In this document: piece after piece, positions 1-6,498 of the stretch | Numbering within the stretch: the stretch's first letter is position 1 | How the letters are laid out: every line of letters starts with the position of its first letter | Assembly (NCBI GenBank): GCA_020200675.1 | Contig: JAIVIG010000063.1 | Coordinates: 1-10,136, forward strand | Source: Actinomycetota bacterium | GTDB lineage: Bacteria > Actinomycetota > Rubrobacteria > Rubrobacterales > Rubrobacteraceae | Length of the DNA: 10,136 nucleotides | Direction: 5' to 3' | The notes under the pieces: model-generated | The model's database searches: none | Seen by the model: the letters and a program-made list of their open reading frames with translations, nothing else | What the model was told of the DNA's origin: nothing | Translations under genes and position numbers: made by a program

Positions 1-365
1 CCTCTATCATCGTCGCGTCAGAGTCTCGACAGAAGCCCTCGACATAAAGGCATAGGCTGGATGTTCGTATGGCTAAGAGGGGGTAGGTCTAGAAACCGGA
101 GGAGAGTCTGGCAAGGCTCTCCGATGGAATGGAGATAGCCAAACGTACTCGTTCACGGGGGTGACAAGGTGAATCCTCGGGTAGCGTAGCTTCGAATATT
201 ACGTCGCTTTTGGCCCTGCGTACTGGACGGTTTTCGACGTGCGCACCTTTGAGATCGAGGAGCCCCTAAGTCGGGGCCAAAGCCAGGCCGGTATGCCGTA
301 CGATACAGCGCCGACCCGCTACTGCATCCCGGGTATAGCGTGTTCGTATATGTTCGATCTTCGCA
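1..365. other. Intergenic or decayed stretch without a supported gene
   Basis: Reading both strands, I see no open frame with family-like sequence, no tRNA or rRNA, and no tandem repeat array. The base composition is less GC-rich and codon structure is absent compared with the rest of the window. The only ordered element is a short GCCCC/GGGGC hairpin near 262-277, listed separately. A small non-coding RNA or decayed gene cannot be excluded, since only primary sequence was inspected. Confidence 0.5.
262..277 (-). terminator. Weak hairpin downstream of the ribbon-helix-helix gene
   Basis: GCCCC and GGGGC flank a six-base loop about 90 bases past the stop codon of the minus-strand regulator gene. 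It has no T-run on either side, so it would be at best a factor-dependent or weak terminator. The call rests on position and the five-pair stem only. Confidence 0.25.
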
Positions 366-758
366 TCACGACGAGCGGGTTCGGTCCGCCAGCGCTTCCT
401 TCACGGCCGGGCTCGCCCGGAATGCGCCCAGCACCTCGATGGAGTCGATGGTCGCCAGGGCCAGTTCCGGGGGGACGTCGTCGGCGATGGTTACCAGGCC
501 GAGCACCCTGATCTGTAGCGCCTCACCGGCAGCGCGCACCGCTTCCAGGTCGCGGCGGGTGTAGTTTTGCAGGCCGAGCACCAGCGTCTTGCGGGCTACC
601 GTCTGTTTGACCGCCTCGGCGTGTTCTCCGATCTGGTTGCGGATCGCCGTGCGGATGAAGTCGGTGCGGTTCTGGTAGAAGCCTTCCCGTACCAGCAGGT
701 CGATCTGCCCGAGGTCCACCAGCCCCAGATTTATCGTGATCTTCTCCGTTTCGCTCAC
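366..758 (-). CDS. CopG-like ribbon-helix-helix transcriptional regulator
   Basis: This 130-residue protein begins with a ribbon-helix-helix DNA-binding module: a short beta strand (residues about 5-13, KITINLGLV) followed by two helices with the typical EGFYQNRTDFIRTAIR pattern (about 25-40). The remaining 85 residues form a conserved C-terminal region seen in a family of small bacterial CopG-type regulators; I do not recognise a ligand or metal site in it. Start: GTG, with TAAGGAG eight bases upstream on the minus strand. It is transcribed away from the M20/SDR/ECF run from a shared 133-base intergenic region. Its own promoter holds an inverted repeat between the -35 and -10, which fits autoregulation as is usual for this fold (inference). 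Whether it also controls the divergent operon is unknown. Length and sequence look intact. Confidence 0.85.
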   Translation of the reverse strand: MSETEKITINLGLVDLGQIDLLVREGFYQNRTDFIRTAIRNQIGEHAEAVKQTVARKTLVLGLQNYTRRDLEAVRAAGEALQIRVLGLVTIADDVPPELALATIDSIEVLGAFRASPAVKEALADRTRSS

Positions 759-790
759 TTCGCCATCTCCTTACCATCCAGATAGGAGTT

Positions 791-818
791 AACGTACACC
801 CGATAGACGTGGTGTCAA
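791..818 (-). promoter_or_regulatory. Promoter of the ribbon-helix-helix gene
   Basis: On the minus strand a perfect TTGACA (813-818) is followed 16 bases later by TACGTT (791-796), a reasonable -10 element. A start near 784 would give a short leader carrying the TAAGGAG site. This is the best sigma-70-like match near any gene here. Confidence 0.6.
796..815. promoter_or_regulatory. Operator-like inverted repeat ACACC-N10-GGTGT
   Basis: Two perfect five-base half-sites are separated by ten bases, one helical turn plus arm length, and lie between the -35 and -10 of the regulator's promoter. Ribbon-helix-helix dimers typically bind such paired short sites, so binding by the adjacent regulator is a reasonable inference. 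The arms are short and chance occurrence is possible. Confidence 0.4.
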
Positions 819-891
819 GTAGATCTGGCCGGCCAAAGGCTATGTTATGCTTGCCACGAGGGAAAGGTAGAGTGCCAGGAGAGGCAACGCG

Positions 892-2202
892 TTGTCGGAG
901 CAAGACGCGAAACCGACGGAAGATAGTTTCTCGGCAAGCCGGGAGAACTCCGGGATCACGGAACGGGCCGCGGGAGATCCCGGAGTTCTCGAACATCTGG
1001 AGGCCGTGTTGGAGCGGATAGATCGCGACGAGTTGATCCGCTTCACCCGGGATCTCGTCCGTATTCCCAGCGTCTTCTGCCCGGGTACTCCCGAGGGGAA
1101 CGAGGCTCGTGCGGCGCAATACGTCGCCGATTACCTGGAAGGAAATGGTTTCGATGTTCGGATGGAAGAGGTCTCTGAGAACCGTCCGAACGTGTGGGCG
1201 CTGTGGAGCGGGGACCGTCCCGGCAAGACGTTGCTTTTCGAGGGGCACACGGACGTGGTAACCGAGGGGCGGGCCGAGGAGTGGAGCTATCCTCCTTTCG
1301 GCGCAGAGCTCGTAGGGTCCCGGATCTACGGCCGTGGGTCTTGCGACACAAAGGGGAACCTGGCCGCCGCCGTCATGGCCGTCAAGGCGATCAAAGACGC
1401 CAGCGTTCCTTTCGCGGGCCGGCTCCTCCTGTGCCACCCGGTAGACGAGGAGGGGATGATGTCGGGCATCAAGCAATTCATCCGGCAGGGGCACGCGGAG
1501 GGGGTGGACGGGGCCGTGATCTGCGAGCCGGAGGAGAACCAGCTGTGCGTGGCCCAGAAGGGGGCGATGCGGGTAGAAGTGACGGTGAGAGGCAGTATGG
1601 CGCATGGGGCGATGCCCCTGAGCGGCGTCAACCCTGTTACCCGGGCGGCGCGGTTCGTCGTGGCCGTCGAGGAGTTGGAGCGGGAGGAGATCTCACGCCA
1701 CGGCGAAGACCCGTTCTTGGGCTACCCGAGCATCACCCCGACCGTCCTGCTCGGCCCCGAGAGCGGCGAGCCGCAGATAAACGTGATCCCGGCCAGCGCA
1801 TACGTAGCTCTCGACATACGCACCATCCCCGCCCAATCCCACGAAGAGATCGTCACGCGCCTCGAAGATTGCCTGGCCGAGCTCGGAGCGGAAGACCCGG
1901 ACTTCGAGGCTGAGCTGGAGGTTATAGAGGAACGGCCGCACACCAAGACCGATATGGACGATCCCCTGATCCTCGCCATGACGGCGGCCTACAAAGAGCT
2001 GACTGGCCGGGAACCGCGCTACAACGGAGTACCCGGAGCGACCGACGGCACCTTCCTGCACGCCTGGGCCAACATCCCTATAGTCACCACGGGCGCTGGA
2101 GACCGGACTATTCCTCACCACAAGGACGAGTGGGTAGATGTGGACGAGCTCCTTACCACCTGTCGCCTCTACGCCGCGACTGCCATGTACTTCTGCCGCT
2201 AG
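892..2202 (+). CDS. M20-family metallohydrolase (ArgE/DapE-like deacylase or peptidase)
   Basis: A 436-residue zinc-dependent hydrolase of the M20 type, which removes acyl groups or cleaves amides of amino-acid-like substrates in the cytoplasm. The metal and catalytic residues are visible: H119 and D121 (EGHTD), D152 (GRGSCDTKG, bridging aspartate), E186-E187 (VDEEG, general base and ligand), E212 (CEPEE) and the H409-H410 pair (IPHHKDEW). H238 in MAHGAMP sits in the dimerisation domain and normally contacts substrate. The family is usually 370-440 residues, so it is full length; the first 40 residues are a variable acidic extension. Start: TTG with AGGAGAGG seven bases upstream; the next in-frame starts would cut into the domain or lack such a site. 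The SDR gene follows after 14 bases, indicating co-transcription, and an ECF importer follows that. Exact substrate cannot be read from sequence; acetylornithine deacetylase and succinyl-diaminopimelate desuccinylase are common but unsafe default names. Confidence 0.9.
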   Translation: MSEQDAKPTEDSFSASRENSGITERAAGDPGVLEHLEAVLERIDRDELIRFTRDLVRIPSVFCPGTPEGNEARAAQYVADYLEGNGFDVRMEEVSENRPNVWALWSGDRPGKTLLFEGHTDVVTEGRAEEWSYPPFGAELVGSRIYGRGSCDTKGNLAAAVMAVKAIKDASVPFAGRLLLCHPVDEEGMMSGIKQFIRQGHAEGVDGAVICEPEENQLCVAQKGAMRVEVTVRGSMAHGAMPLSGVNPVTRAARFVVAVEELEREEISRHGEDPFLGYPSITPTVLLGPESGEPQINVIPASAYVALDIRTIPAQSHEEIVTRLEDCLAELGAEDPDFEAELEVIEERPHTKTDMDDPLILAMTAAYKELTGREPRYNGVPGATDGTFLHAWANIPIVTTGAGDRTIPHHKDEWVDVDELLTTCRLYAATAMYFCR

Positions 2203-2216
2203 CCAAGGAGGGCAAC

Positions 2217-3002
2217 GTGTTTGACTACCGCTCGATGTTCGACCTCTCCGGCAAGACTGCGCTCGTGGTCGGGGCGGGCAGCGGCATCGGCGAGGCGTGT
2301 TCGCACGGGCTCGCGGCTTTTGGCGCGGATGTCTTGTGTGCGGACGTGGACGCCGAGGCGGCCGAGAACACGGCTCAGGAGATCCGGTCGCAACACAAAG
2401 GAAAGGCGGAGGCCATAGGGCTGGACATGCTCTCGCCCAGGCGTGTGAGGGCCGTTGTCGAGCGGGAGGGTACGCCGGACGTGCTGGTGAGTACGCCCAG
2501 CATAAACGTGCGCAAGCCGCTGTTGGAGATCACGGACGAGGAGTTCGACCGGGTGGTCGAGCTGAACCTCAAGGGGACCTTCCGTCTGGTCCGCGATTTC
2601 GGACGGGGCATGGCCGAGAGGGGCTCGGGGAGCATCATCGCCTTTTCGAGCATCCGGGCCCAGACCGTCGAGCCGGGACAGGGCGTGTATGCCGCGACCA
2701 AATCGGGGACCGTGCAGATGCTGCGGGCCCTGGCCGCCGAGTTAGGACCCCGGGGGGTGCGCGTGAACACTGTGGCGCCCGGTGTAGTCGAGACGCCGCT
2801 GACCGCCCAGATAAAGGACAGCCCCGACTGGTACGATTCCTACGCCGCGAAGAGCATCCTCGGCCGCTGGGCGCAACCACACGAGATGGTCGGGGCGGTG
2901 GTATATCTGGCCTCGGAAGCGAGCTCCTACGTCACGGGGTCCTTTATGCTGGTCGATGGTGGTTGGACGGCGGCCGACGGGCGCTTCACGCCTCCTCTAT
3001 AG
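2217..3002 (+). CDS. Short-chain dehydrogenase/reductase (SDR)
   Basis: A 261-residue classical-size SDR, an NAD(P)-dependent oxidoreductase of alcohol/ketone groups. Visible motifs: the dinucleotide-binding G19-x3-G23-x-G25 (VGAGSGIG), D43 at the end of the second strand (suggesting NAD rather than NADP), N117 (ELNLKG), S145, and the catalytic Y158-x3-K162 (YAATK), then the PG motif at 188-189 and a C-terminal VDGGW. The usual NNAG strand motif is replaced by S-T-P-S (92-95), an uncommon variant. Start: GTG at 2217 with AAGGAGGG four bases upstream. A longer in-frame start at 2130 would overlap the M20 gene by 73 bases and add 29 residues unlike the family, so it was rejected. It sits 14 bases after the M20 gene and 70 before the ECF S gene, suggesting a shared catabolic or salvage role. 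Confidence 0.9.
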   Translation: MFDYRSMFDLSGKTALVVGAGSGIGEACSHGLAAFGADVLCADVDAEAAENTAQEIRSQHKGKAEAIGLDMLSPRRVRAVVEREGTPDVLVSTPSINVRKPLLEITDEEFDRVVELNLKGTFRLVRDFGRGMAERGSGSIIAFSSIRAQTVEPGQGVYAATKSGTVQMLRALAAELGPRGVRVNTVAPGVVETPLTAQIKDSPDWYDSYAAKSILGRWAQPHEMVGAVVYLASEASSYVTGSFMLVDGGWTAADGRFTPPL

Positions 3003-3010
3003 TGTTACGT

Positions 3011-3055
3011 CTGCGATAATTTGCGCAGTTGCAGATACTCCGACGCAGGCCAGAC
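3011..3055 (+). promoter_or_regulatory. Leader with short stem-loops before the ECF S gene
   Basis: CTGCG (3011-3015) can pair with CGCAG (3024-3028). Alternatively GTCTG (3009-3013) can pair with CAGAC (3051-3055), which lies just ahead of the AAGGAGG site at 3059-3065. The two pairings are mutually exclusive, as in a small switching leader, but the leader is only about 70 bases and no known riboswitch consensus (for example the TPP CUGAGA element) is seen. Confidence 0.25.
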
Positions 3056-3072
3056 TATAAGGAGGAGCGGAG

Positions 3073-3672
3073 ATGACGACCAACTCGGAGGGCGGCCGGA
3101 GGGGCTCGGTTTTTAGCCTTAACGTCCGGCAGATCGTCATAGCCGGGATTCTCGGGGGGATCGCGATTTTCCTGGGCGCCACGCGCCTGGGTTTTATCCC
3201 GGTACCGAACCTGGCGGGCAACGCGACGATCATACACGTGCCCGTTATCCTGGGCGGCGCCCTGGAGGGGCCGGTGGTGGGGACGATAGTCGGCGGCATC
3301 TTCGGGATCTTCTCCTTTATCCAGGCCGAGGTTCCGTTTTTCAGGGACCCGCTGGTCTCGATACTGCCGCGCCTCTTTATCGGCGTTGTGGCCTGGGCCG
3401 TTTTCGTGGGCCTGCGTCGCTGGAGCATAGACCTCGCGTCGGCCGTCGCCGGCATCCTGGGTTCGCTGACAAACACCGTCGGGGTCCTGGGGATGGCCGT
3501 CTTGTTGGGGTACCTGCCGCTGGCGGCGGTCGTGCCCATAGTGCCGCAGGCGATAGTGGAGGCGATCATCGCGGCCGTCGTGACGGTCGTCGTGGTCCGA
3601 GGCGTCATGCTCTTCCGCAGCGGGCGCACCACGGCTCCGGAGGAGAAGTCCGACGAAGAGCGTCGCTACTGA
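3073..3672 (+). CDS. ECF transporter substrate-binding S component
   Basis: A 199-residue integral membrane protein with about six hydrophobic segments (roughly 19-36, 53-64, 66-84, 98-114, 121-147 and 152-180) and a charged C-terminal tail. It matches the S-component fold of energy-coupling-factor importers: the segment around residues 39-62 (LGFIPVP..GNATIIHVPVILGG) and the following EGPVVG..GGIFGIFSF resemble the pantothenate/HMP-type S proteins. S components bind the vitamin from outside and topple in the membrane when docked to the A-A-T module. Start: ATG, seven bases after AAGGAGG. The dedicated ATPases and T gene follow at once, so this is a group I (dedicated) arrangement. The substrate is not determined; the resemblance to pantothenate-type proteins is from memory of the family and should be treated as weak. 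Confidence 0.8.
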   Translation: MTTNSEGGRRGSVFSLNVRQIVIAGILGGIAIFLGATRLGFIPVPNLAGNATIIHVPVILGGALEGPVVGTIVGGIFGIFSFIQAEVPFFRDPLVSILPRLFIGVVAWAVFVGLRRWSIDLASAVAGILGSLTNTVGVLGMAVLLGYLPLAAVVPIVPQAIVEAIIAAVVTVVVVRGVMLFRSGRTTAPEEKSDEERRY

Positions 3673-3676
3673 AAGA

Positions 3677-3690
3677 TCGGGAGTCGGGAG
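3677..3690 (+). repeat. Tandem heptamer TCGGGAG x2
   Basis: Two exact copies of TCGGGAG followed by a partial third (TCGAG), within the 64-base gap between the S gene and the first ATPase gene. Function unknown; it may be chance slippage sequence. Confidence 0.5.
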
Positions 3691-3695
3691 TCGAG

Positions 3696-3717
3696 AAAGT
3701 GCGGGTTCCCGTTCTTT
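3696..3717 (+). terminator. Hairpin between S gene and ATPase genes, possible attenuator
   Basis: AAAG...CTTT encloses CGGG...CCCG, giving an interrupted stem just ahead of the first ATPase gene. There is no strong T-run after it. It could lower expression of the A-A-T genes relative to the S gene, or protect the upstream message end; neither is shown by sequence alone. Confidence 0.3.
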
Positions 3718-3736
3718 ATCCCCTGGCGAGGTTGCG

Positions 3737-4588
3737 GTGATCGAGCTCGAAGGCGTCTCGTTCGCCTACCGGACGGGTGAGGCCGACGCGGTGCCCGCGC
3801 TGCGCGGGTTGAACTTGAGGATAGAGCCGGGGCAGTCCGTGGCGATCATCGGCCACAACGGCTCGGGGAAGAGCACCCTCGTCAAGCTCCTCACCGCCGT
3901 CCTCTACCCGACGGAGGGCGAGATCCGCATAGACGGTATCCCTGTTCGGGAGGAGAACCAGTGGGAGGTGCGTCGCAGGGTCTCGGTCGTCTTCCAGGAC
4001 GCGGATGACCAGCTCGTGATGAACCGGGTCGAAGACGACGTGGCCTTCGGTCCCGAGAACCTGGGGCTCCCGCGAGAGGAGATCGCAAAACGCGTCAAGT
4101 CGTCTTTGGAGGCGCTCGGGTTAGAGGAGATCGGTGGGCGCCTGATCGAAGACCTCTCCTCGGGCCAGAAGCAGCGGGTGGCCATCGCCGGCGCCCTGGC
4201 GATGCGCCCACAATTCCTGGTCCTGGACGAGCCGACCTCGCTCCTCCCGGTCCCCGTCGCCCTGCGCTTGATCTCCACGGTCAGGGACTTGAAACGCAGC
4301 GAGGGCATGGGCGTCCTGCACGTCACGCACTCGATGTCCGAGGCGGTGCTCTTCGACCGCGTCGTGGTCATGGACGCGGGCCGCATCGTCCTCGACGGGA
4401 CGCCGGCGAAGGTGTTCAGGCACGTGGAGAAGCTACGAGAAGTCGGGCTCGACGTGCCCCTGGCCGCGAGCCTCGCGAGCAGGCTGCGGGCCCGTGGCGT
4501 GCCGCTGAACGGCGACATCCTCAACGAAACGGACCTGCGGAACGCCGTCTCCGCCGCGATGGAACACTCTGCGGAGTCTCCCGGCTGA
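3737..4588 (+). CDS. ecfA1: ECF transporter ATPase, first A component
   Basis: A 283-residue cytoplasmic ABC-type ATPase that powers the ECF importer as one half of an A-A' dimer. Motifs: A-loop aromatic F9-Y11 region, Walker A G39-T47 (GHNGSGKST), Q-loop Q87 (VVFQDADDQL, the acidic/Q groove typical of ECF ATPases), signature L140-Q144 (LSSGQ, with Ser for the usual second Gly), Walker B with D164 and catalytic E165 (LVLDEP), and H-loop H198 (HVTHSM). The D-loop is abnormal: S-L-L-P (168-171) in place of S/G-x-L-D, so its aspartate is missing. The C-terminal 60 residues are the usual ECF ATPase extension. Start: GTG with GCGAGG five bases upstream. The stop codon overlaps the next ATPase start by one base, so translation is coupled. 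Confidence 0.9.
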   Translation: MIELEGVSFAYRTGEADAVPALRGLNLRIEPGQSVAIIGHNGSGKSTLVKLLTAVLYPTEGEIRIDGIPVREENQWEVRRRVSVVFQDADDQLVMNRVEDDVAFGPENLGLPREEIAKRVKSSLEALGLEEIGGRLIEDLSSGQKQRVAIAGALAMRPQFLVLDEPTSLLPVPVALRLISTVRDLKRSEGMGVLHVTHSMSEAVLFDRVVVMDAGRIVLDGTPAKVFRHVEKLREVGLDVPLAASLASRLRARGVPLNGDILNETDLRNAVSAAMEHSAESPG

Positions 4589-5460
4589 TGCGATCTGAAG
4601 GACCTCCTATCCTGGAGTTGAGGAACTTCCGCTACACCTACCTCGAAGGCACCCCACGGGCGAGCGAGGCGATCCGGGACGTCTCCTTCCGGATACGGCG
4701 CGGCGAGCGTGTAGGAATAGTCGGCCCCACCCAGTCGGGCAAGTCTACCGTCGTGGATTCCTTCGCCCACCTCCTTCGCCTCAAGCCCGGGCAGGTCTTC
4801 TACGATGGCGAAGACGTTGCCGCGCCCGGCTACGACCGGCGAAAGCTGCGCCGGGAGGTCGGCATCGTCTTCCAGCAACCCGACTCGCAGATCATAGAAG
4901 ACGTCGTCGGCGCGGACGTGGCGTTCGGCCCGACGGCCGCCGGGCTCCCGGCCGAGGAGACGAGGCGGCGCGTCGAGGAGAGCTTGAATGCCCTGGGCCT
5001 CCCGTATCCCGAGTACCGGCTGCGCTACGTTCACGCGCTCTCGGGCGGGCAGCGCCGGAGGGTGGCGATAGCCGGGGTGCTCGCCATGCACACGCCGGTC
5101 CTGGTGCTGGACGAGCCGATGGCGGGGCTCGACCCGCGAGGCCGCAGGGAGTTGTTGGAGCTCCTGATACGGCTCCAGAAAGATCGCGACCTTACCCTGA
5201 TCGTGTGCTCCGCGTCCTTGAGCGACGCGAGCCTCCTGTGCGACCGCTTCGTGGTCCTCGACGAAGGCCGCGTGGTCATGGACGGTCCGGTGCGTGAGGT
5301 GTTGCGCGAGGCCGATCGGCTCGCGCAGCTCGATATCACGCTACCCGAGCCCGTCATCGGCGCTCGTGAGTTCAAGAAGCTGTTCCCGGACCTGCCGGCC
5401 GAGATCCTGACCGAAGACGAGCTGGAAGCCGAGTTGCTCAAGAAGCTTGGAGTAGCGTAG
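4588..5460 (+). CDS. ecfA2: ECF transporter ATPase, second A component
   Basis: A 290-residue ABC-type ATPase partner of the preceding gene product. Motifs: Walker A G46-T54 (GPTQSGKST, Gln where Gly is usual), Q-loop Q96 (IVFQQPDSQII), canonical signature L151-Q155 (LSGGQ), Walker B D175-E176 (LVLDEP) and a normal D-loop G180-L-D182. The H-loop histidine is absent: the expected V-T-H reads C-S-A (207-209), so Ala209 stands at the switch position. Because ATP sites form between the two subunits, this loss pairs with the D-loop and signature changes of the first ATPase on the same composite site. Start: ATG overlapping the upstream stop (TGATG). Its own TAG overlaps the GTG start of ecfT by one base. 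Confidence 0.9.
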   Translation: MRSEGPPILELRNFRYTYLEGTPRASEAIRDVSFRIRRGERVGIVGPTQSGKSTVVDSFAHLLRLKPGQVFYDGEDVAAPGYDRRKLRREVGIVFQQPDSQIIEDVVGADVAFGPTAAGLPAEETRRRVEESLNALGLPYPEYRLRYVHALSGGQRRRVAIAGVLAMHTPVLVLDEPMAGLDPRGRRELLELLIRLQKDRDLTLIVCSASLSDASLLCDRFVVLDEGRVVMDGPVREVLREADRLAQLDITLPEPVIGAREFKKLFPDLPAEILTEDELEAELLKKLGVA

Positions 5461-6213
5461 TGCTCGAGCTACAGCGCAACGTCATCTTCGGGCAGTTCAT
5501 AGACACGGGTTCGCCGATCCACCGCATGGACGCTCGCATCAAACTGGTCATCACGTTCGTGTTTATCGTCGCCTCGTTTCTCATCAACGACTTCCTCGGC
5601 TTCGCCATAGTCCTGCCCCTGCTCGTCCTGATACAGCTCGTCTCGCGCGTCCCGATCGGGTACGTTCTGCGAGGGAGCCAGCTCTTTTTGGGGTTCCTGG
5701 TCTTTGTCCTCTTTTTTCAGGTCCTCTTCTACCCCGGAGACGTGCCGGAGTCGAGCTACCTGTGGCGCTGGGGGTTCCTCTCGATCTCGACTGAGGGTCT
5801 CTACACGGCGGGGATACTGGGCCTGCGCGTCATCTTCCTCTACTACGTGACGACCCTGCTGATGCTCACCACCTCGCTCGTGGACCTGACCAACGGCCTG
5901 GAGCTCATCTTCGGGCCTTTGCAGAGACTTCGGGTTCCGGTCAACGAGCTGGTGTTGGTGTTCGTCATAGCGATAAAGTTCGTCCCGATCTTTATAGAGG
6001 AGGTCGAGCGCCTGGCCCGCGCCCAGACGGCCCGCGGCGTTCCCTTCGACGAGGGCGGTGCCCACCGCCATGAACACCCGGAGCTACCGTGGCGGCCGCG
6101 GCCGCACCAAGCTACGCCAGCTGCACGCCACATCTACCGACAGGCTGGTGCTGCTACTGGTGGTGGTATGGATGCTGGTGGCCTGGCAACTCCCGGACAG
6201 GCTCGTAGCGTGA
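5460..6213 (+). pseudogene. ecfT: ECF transporter T component, frameshifted with internal loss
   Basis: The membrane scaffold that couples the two ATPases to the S component. The first 200 codons are sound: hydrophobic segments near residues 30-62, 70-92, 115-140 and 164-180, then the first coupling motif A191-R192-G193 (QTARGVPFDEGG). After about 6059 the original frame becomes Pro/His/Arg-rich and unlike the family, running to 6236. The true C-terminus resumes in the +1 frame at about 6064: TAMNTRSYRGG (second coupling motif), a charged linker and a final hydrophobic segment (LVLLLVVVWMLVAW), ending at TGA 6211-6213. In family members about 27 residues separate the two motifs; here they are nearly adjacent, so roughly 80 bases appear deleted as well as the frame changed. 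A 7-bp inverted repeat (GGCGGTG/CACCGCC) sits exactly at the junction. Either a real loss of function or an assembly error. The start is GTG, overlapping the ecfA2 stop. Confidence 0.8.
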
Positions 6214-6407
6214 GCCGTCCGCCGGATGTCGCGTAATCCGCCGATCGGATTCTCCGGGACAAGAATAGCCGCCGCGAATCCAGGATACTCGTCGAACCGC
6301 CTCAAGACGCTCTGCCACGAGGCAAGTTTCGGGATCTTTCGGAGCGTGGGCGCACGGTGCTGTCGCGGACCCGAACCCACCATAGGTTGTTAGTCCCAGC
6401 GATTTTC

Positions 6408-6424
6408 ATTACCTCCCAGGTAAT
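6408..6424. promoter_or_regulatory. Perfect 17-bp inverted repeat, likely operator
   Basis: ATTACCTCCCAGGTAAT has two perfect seven-base arms around three bases. It abuts the likely -35 element of the NTF2-like gene, the usual place for a regulator to block or recruit polymerase. The MmyB-type regulator encoded 1 kb downstream is the obvious candidate binder, but no matching copy is seen in front of that regulator's own gene. Confidence 0.55.
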
Positions 6425-6452
6425 CGACGCGGCGAGTAACGGCTCCTAACAT
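6424..6452 (+). promoter_or_regulatory. Probable promoter of the NTF2-like gene
   Basis: TCGACG (6424-6429, four of six to TTGACA) and TAACAT (6447-6452) are separated by 17 bases, about 45 bases upstream of the GTG start. The adjoining inverted repeat supports the placement. The match itself is moderate. Confidence 0.4.
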
Positions 6453-6498
6453 TGTCGTGTAGACCAGATCGAGAAGGTTCGGAAAGAAAGGAGAAATC

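Larger units (their letters stand above)
6214..6498. other. Intergenic region with promoter and operator for the NTF2-like gene
   Basis: About 285 bases separate ecfT from the next gene. The left two thirds (6214-6400) show no convincing gene on either strand, although short minus-strand frames give weakly protein-like pieces. The right third holds the inverted repeat and promoter listed separately. No clear terminator for the ECF operon is visible. Confidence 0.5.

Noticed and set aside
523..1605. Long minus-strand open frame of 360 codons opposite the M20 gene
   Set aside because: It is the shadow of the M20 gene and the regulator gene; the protein is Arg/Pro/His-rich with no family resemblance, while the plus-strand M20 frame has all metal ligands.
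2130..2216. Upstream ATG for the SDR gene
   Set aside because: It would overlap the M20 gene and add 29 residues unlike SDRs; the GTG at 2217 has AAGGAGGG at good spacing.
2997..3072. TPP or other known riboswitch ahead of the ECF S gene
   Set aside because: The leader is only about 70 bases and lacks CUGAGA or any other conserved riboswitch core I can recognise.
3904..5091. 395-codon minus-strand frame opposite both ATPases
   Set aside because: Antisense shadow of high-GC coding sequence; no recognisable domain, and the plus strand encodes two clear ATPases.
6084..6383. Minus-strand frame over the ecfT end and the following intergenic region
   Set aside because: A short piece (about 30 residues) looks protein-like, but there is no start signal, the rest is Ser/Thr/Arg-rich, and it overlaps the ecfT C-terminus. 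A decayed gene cannot be excluded.
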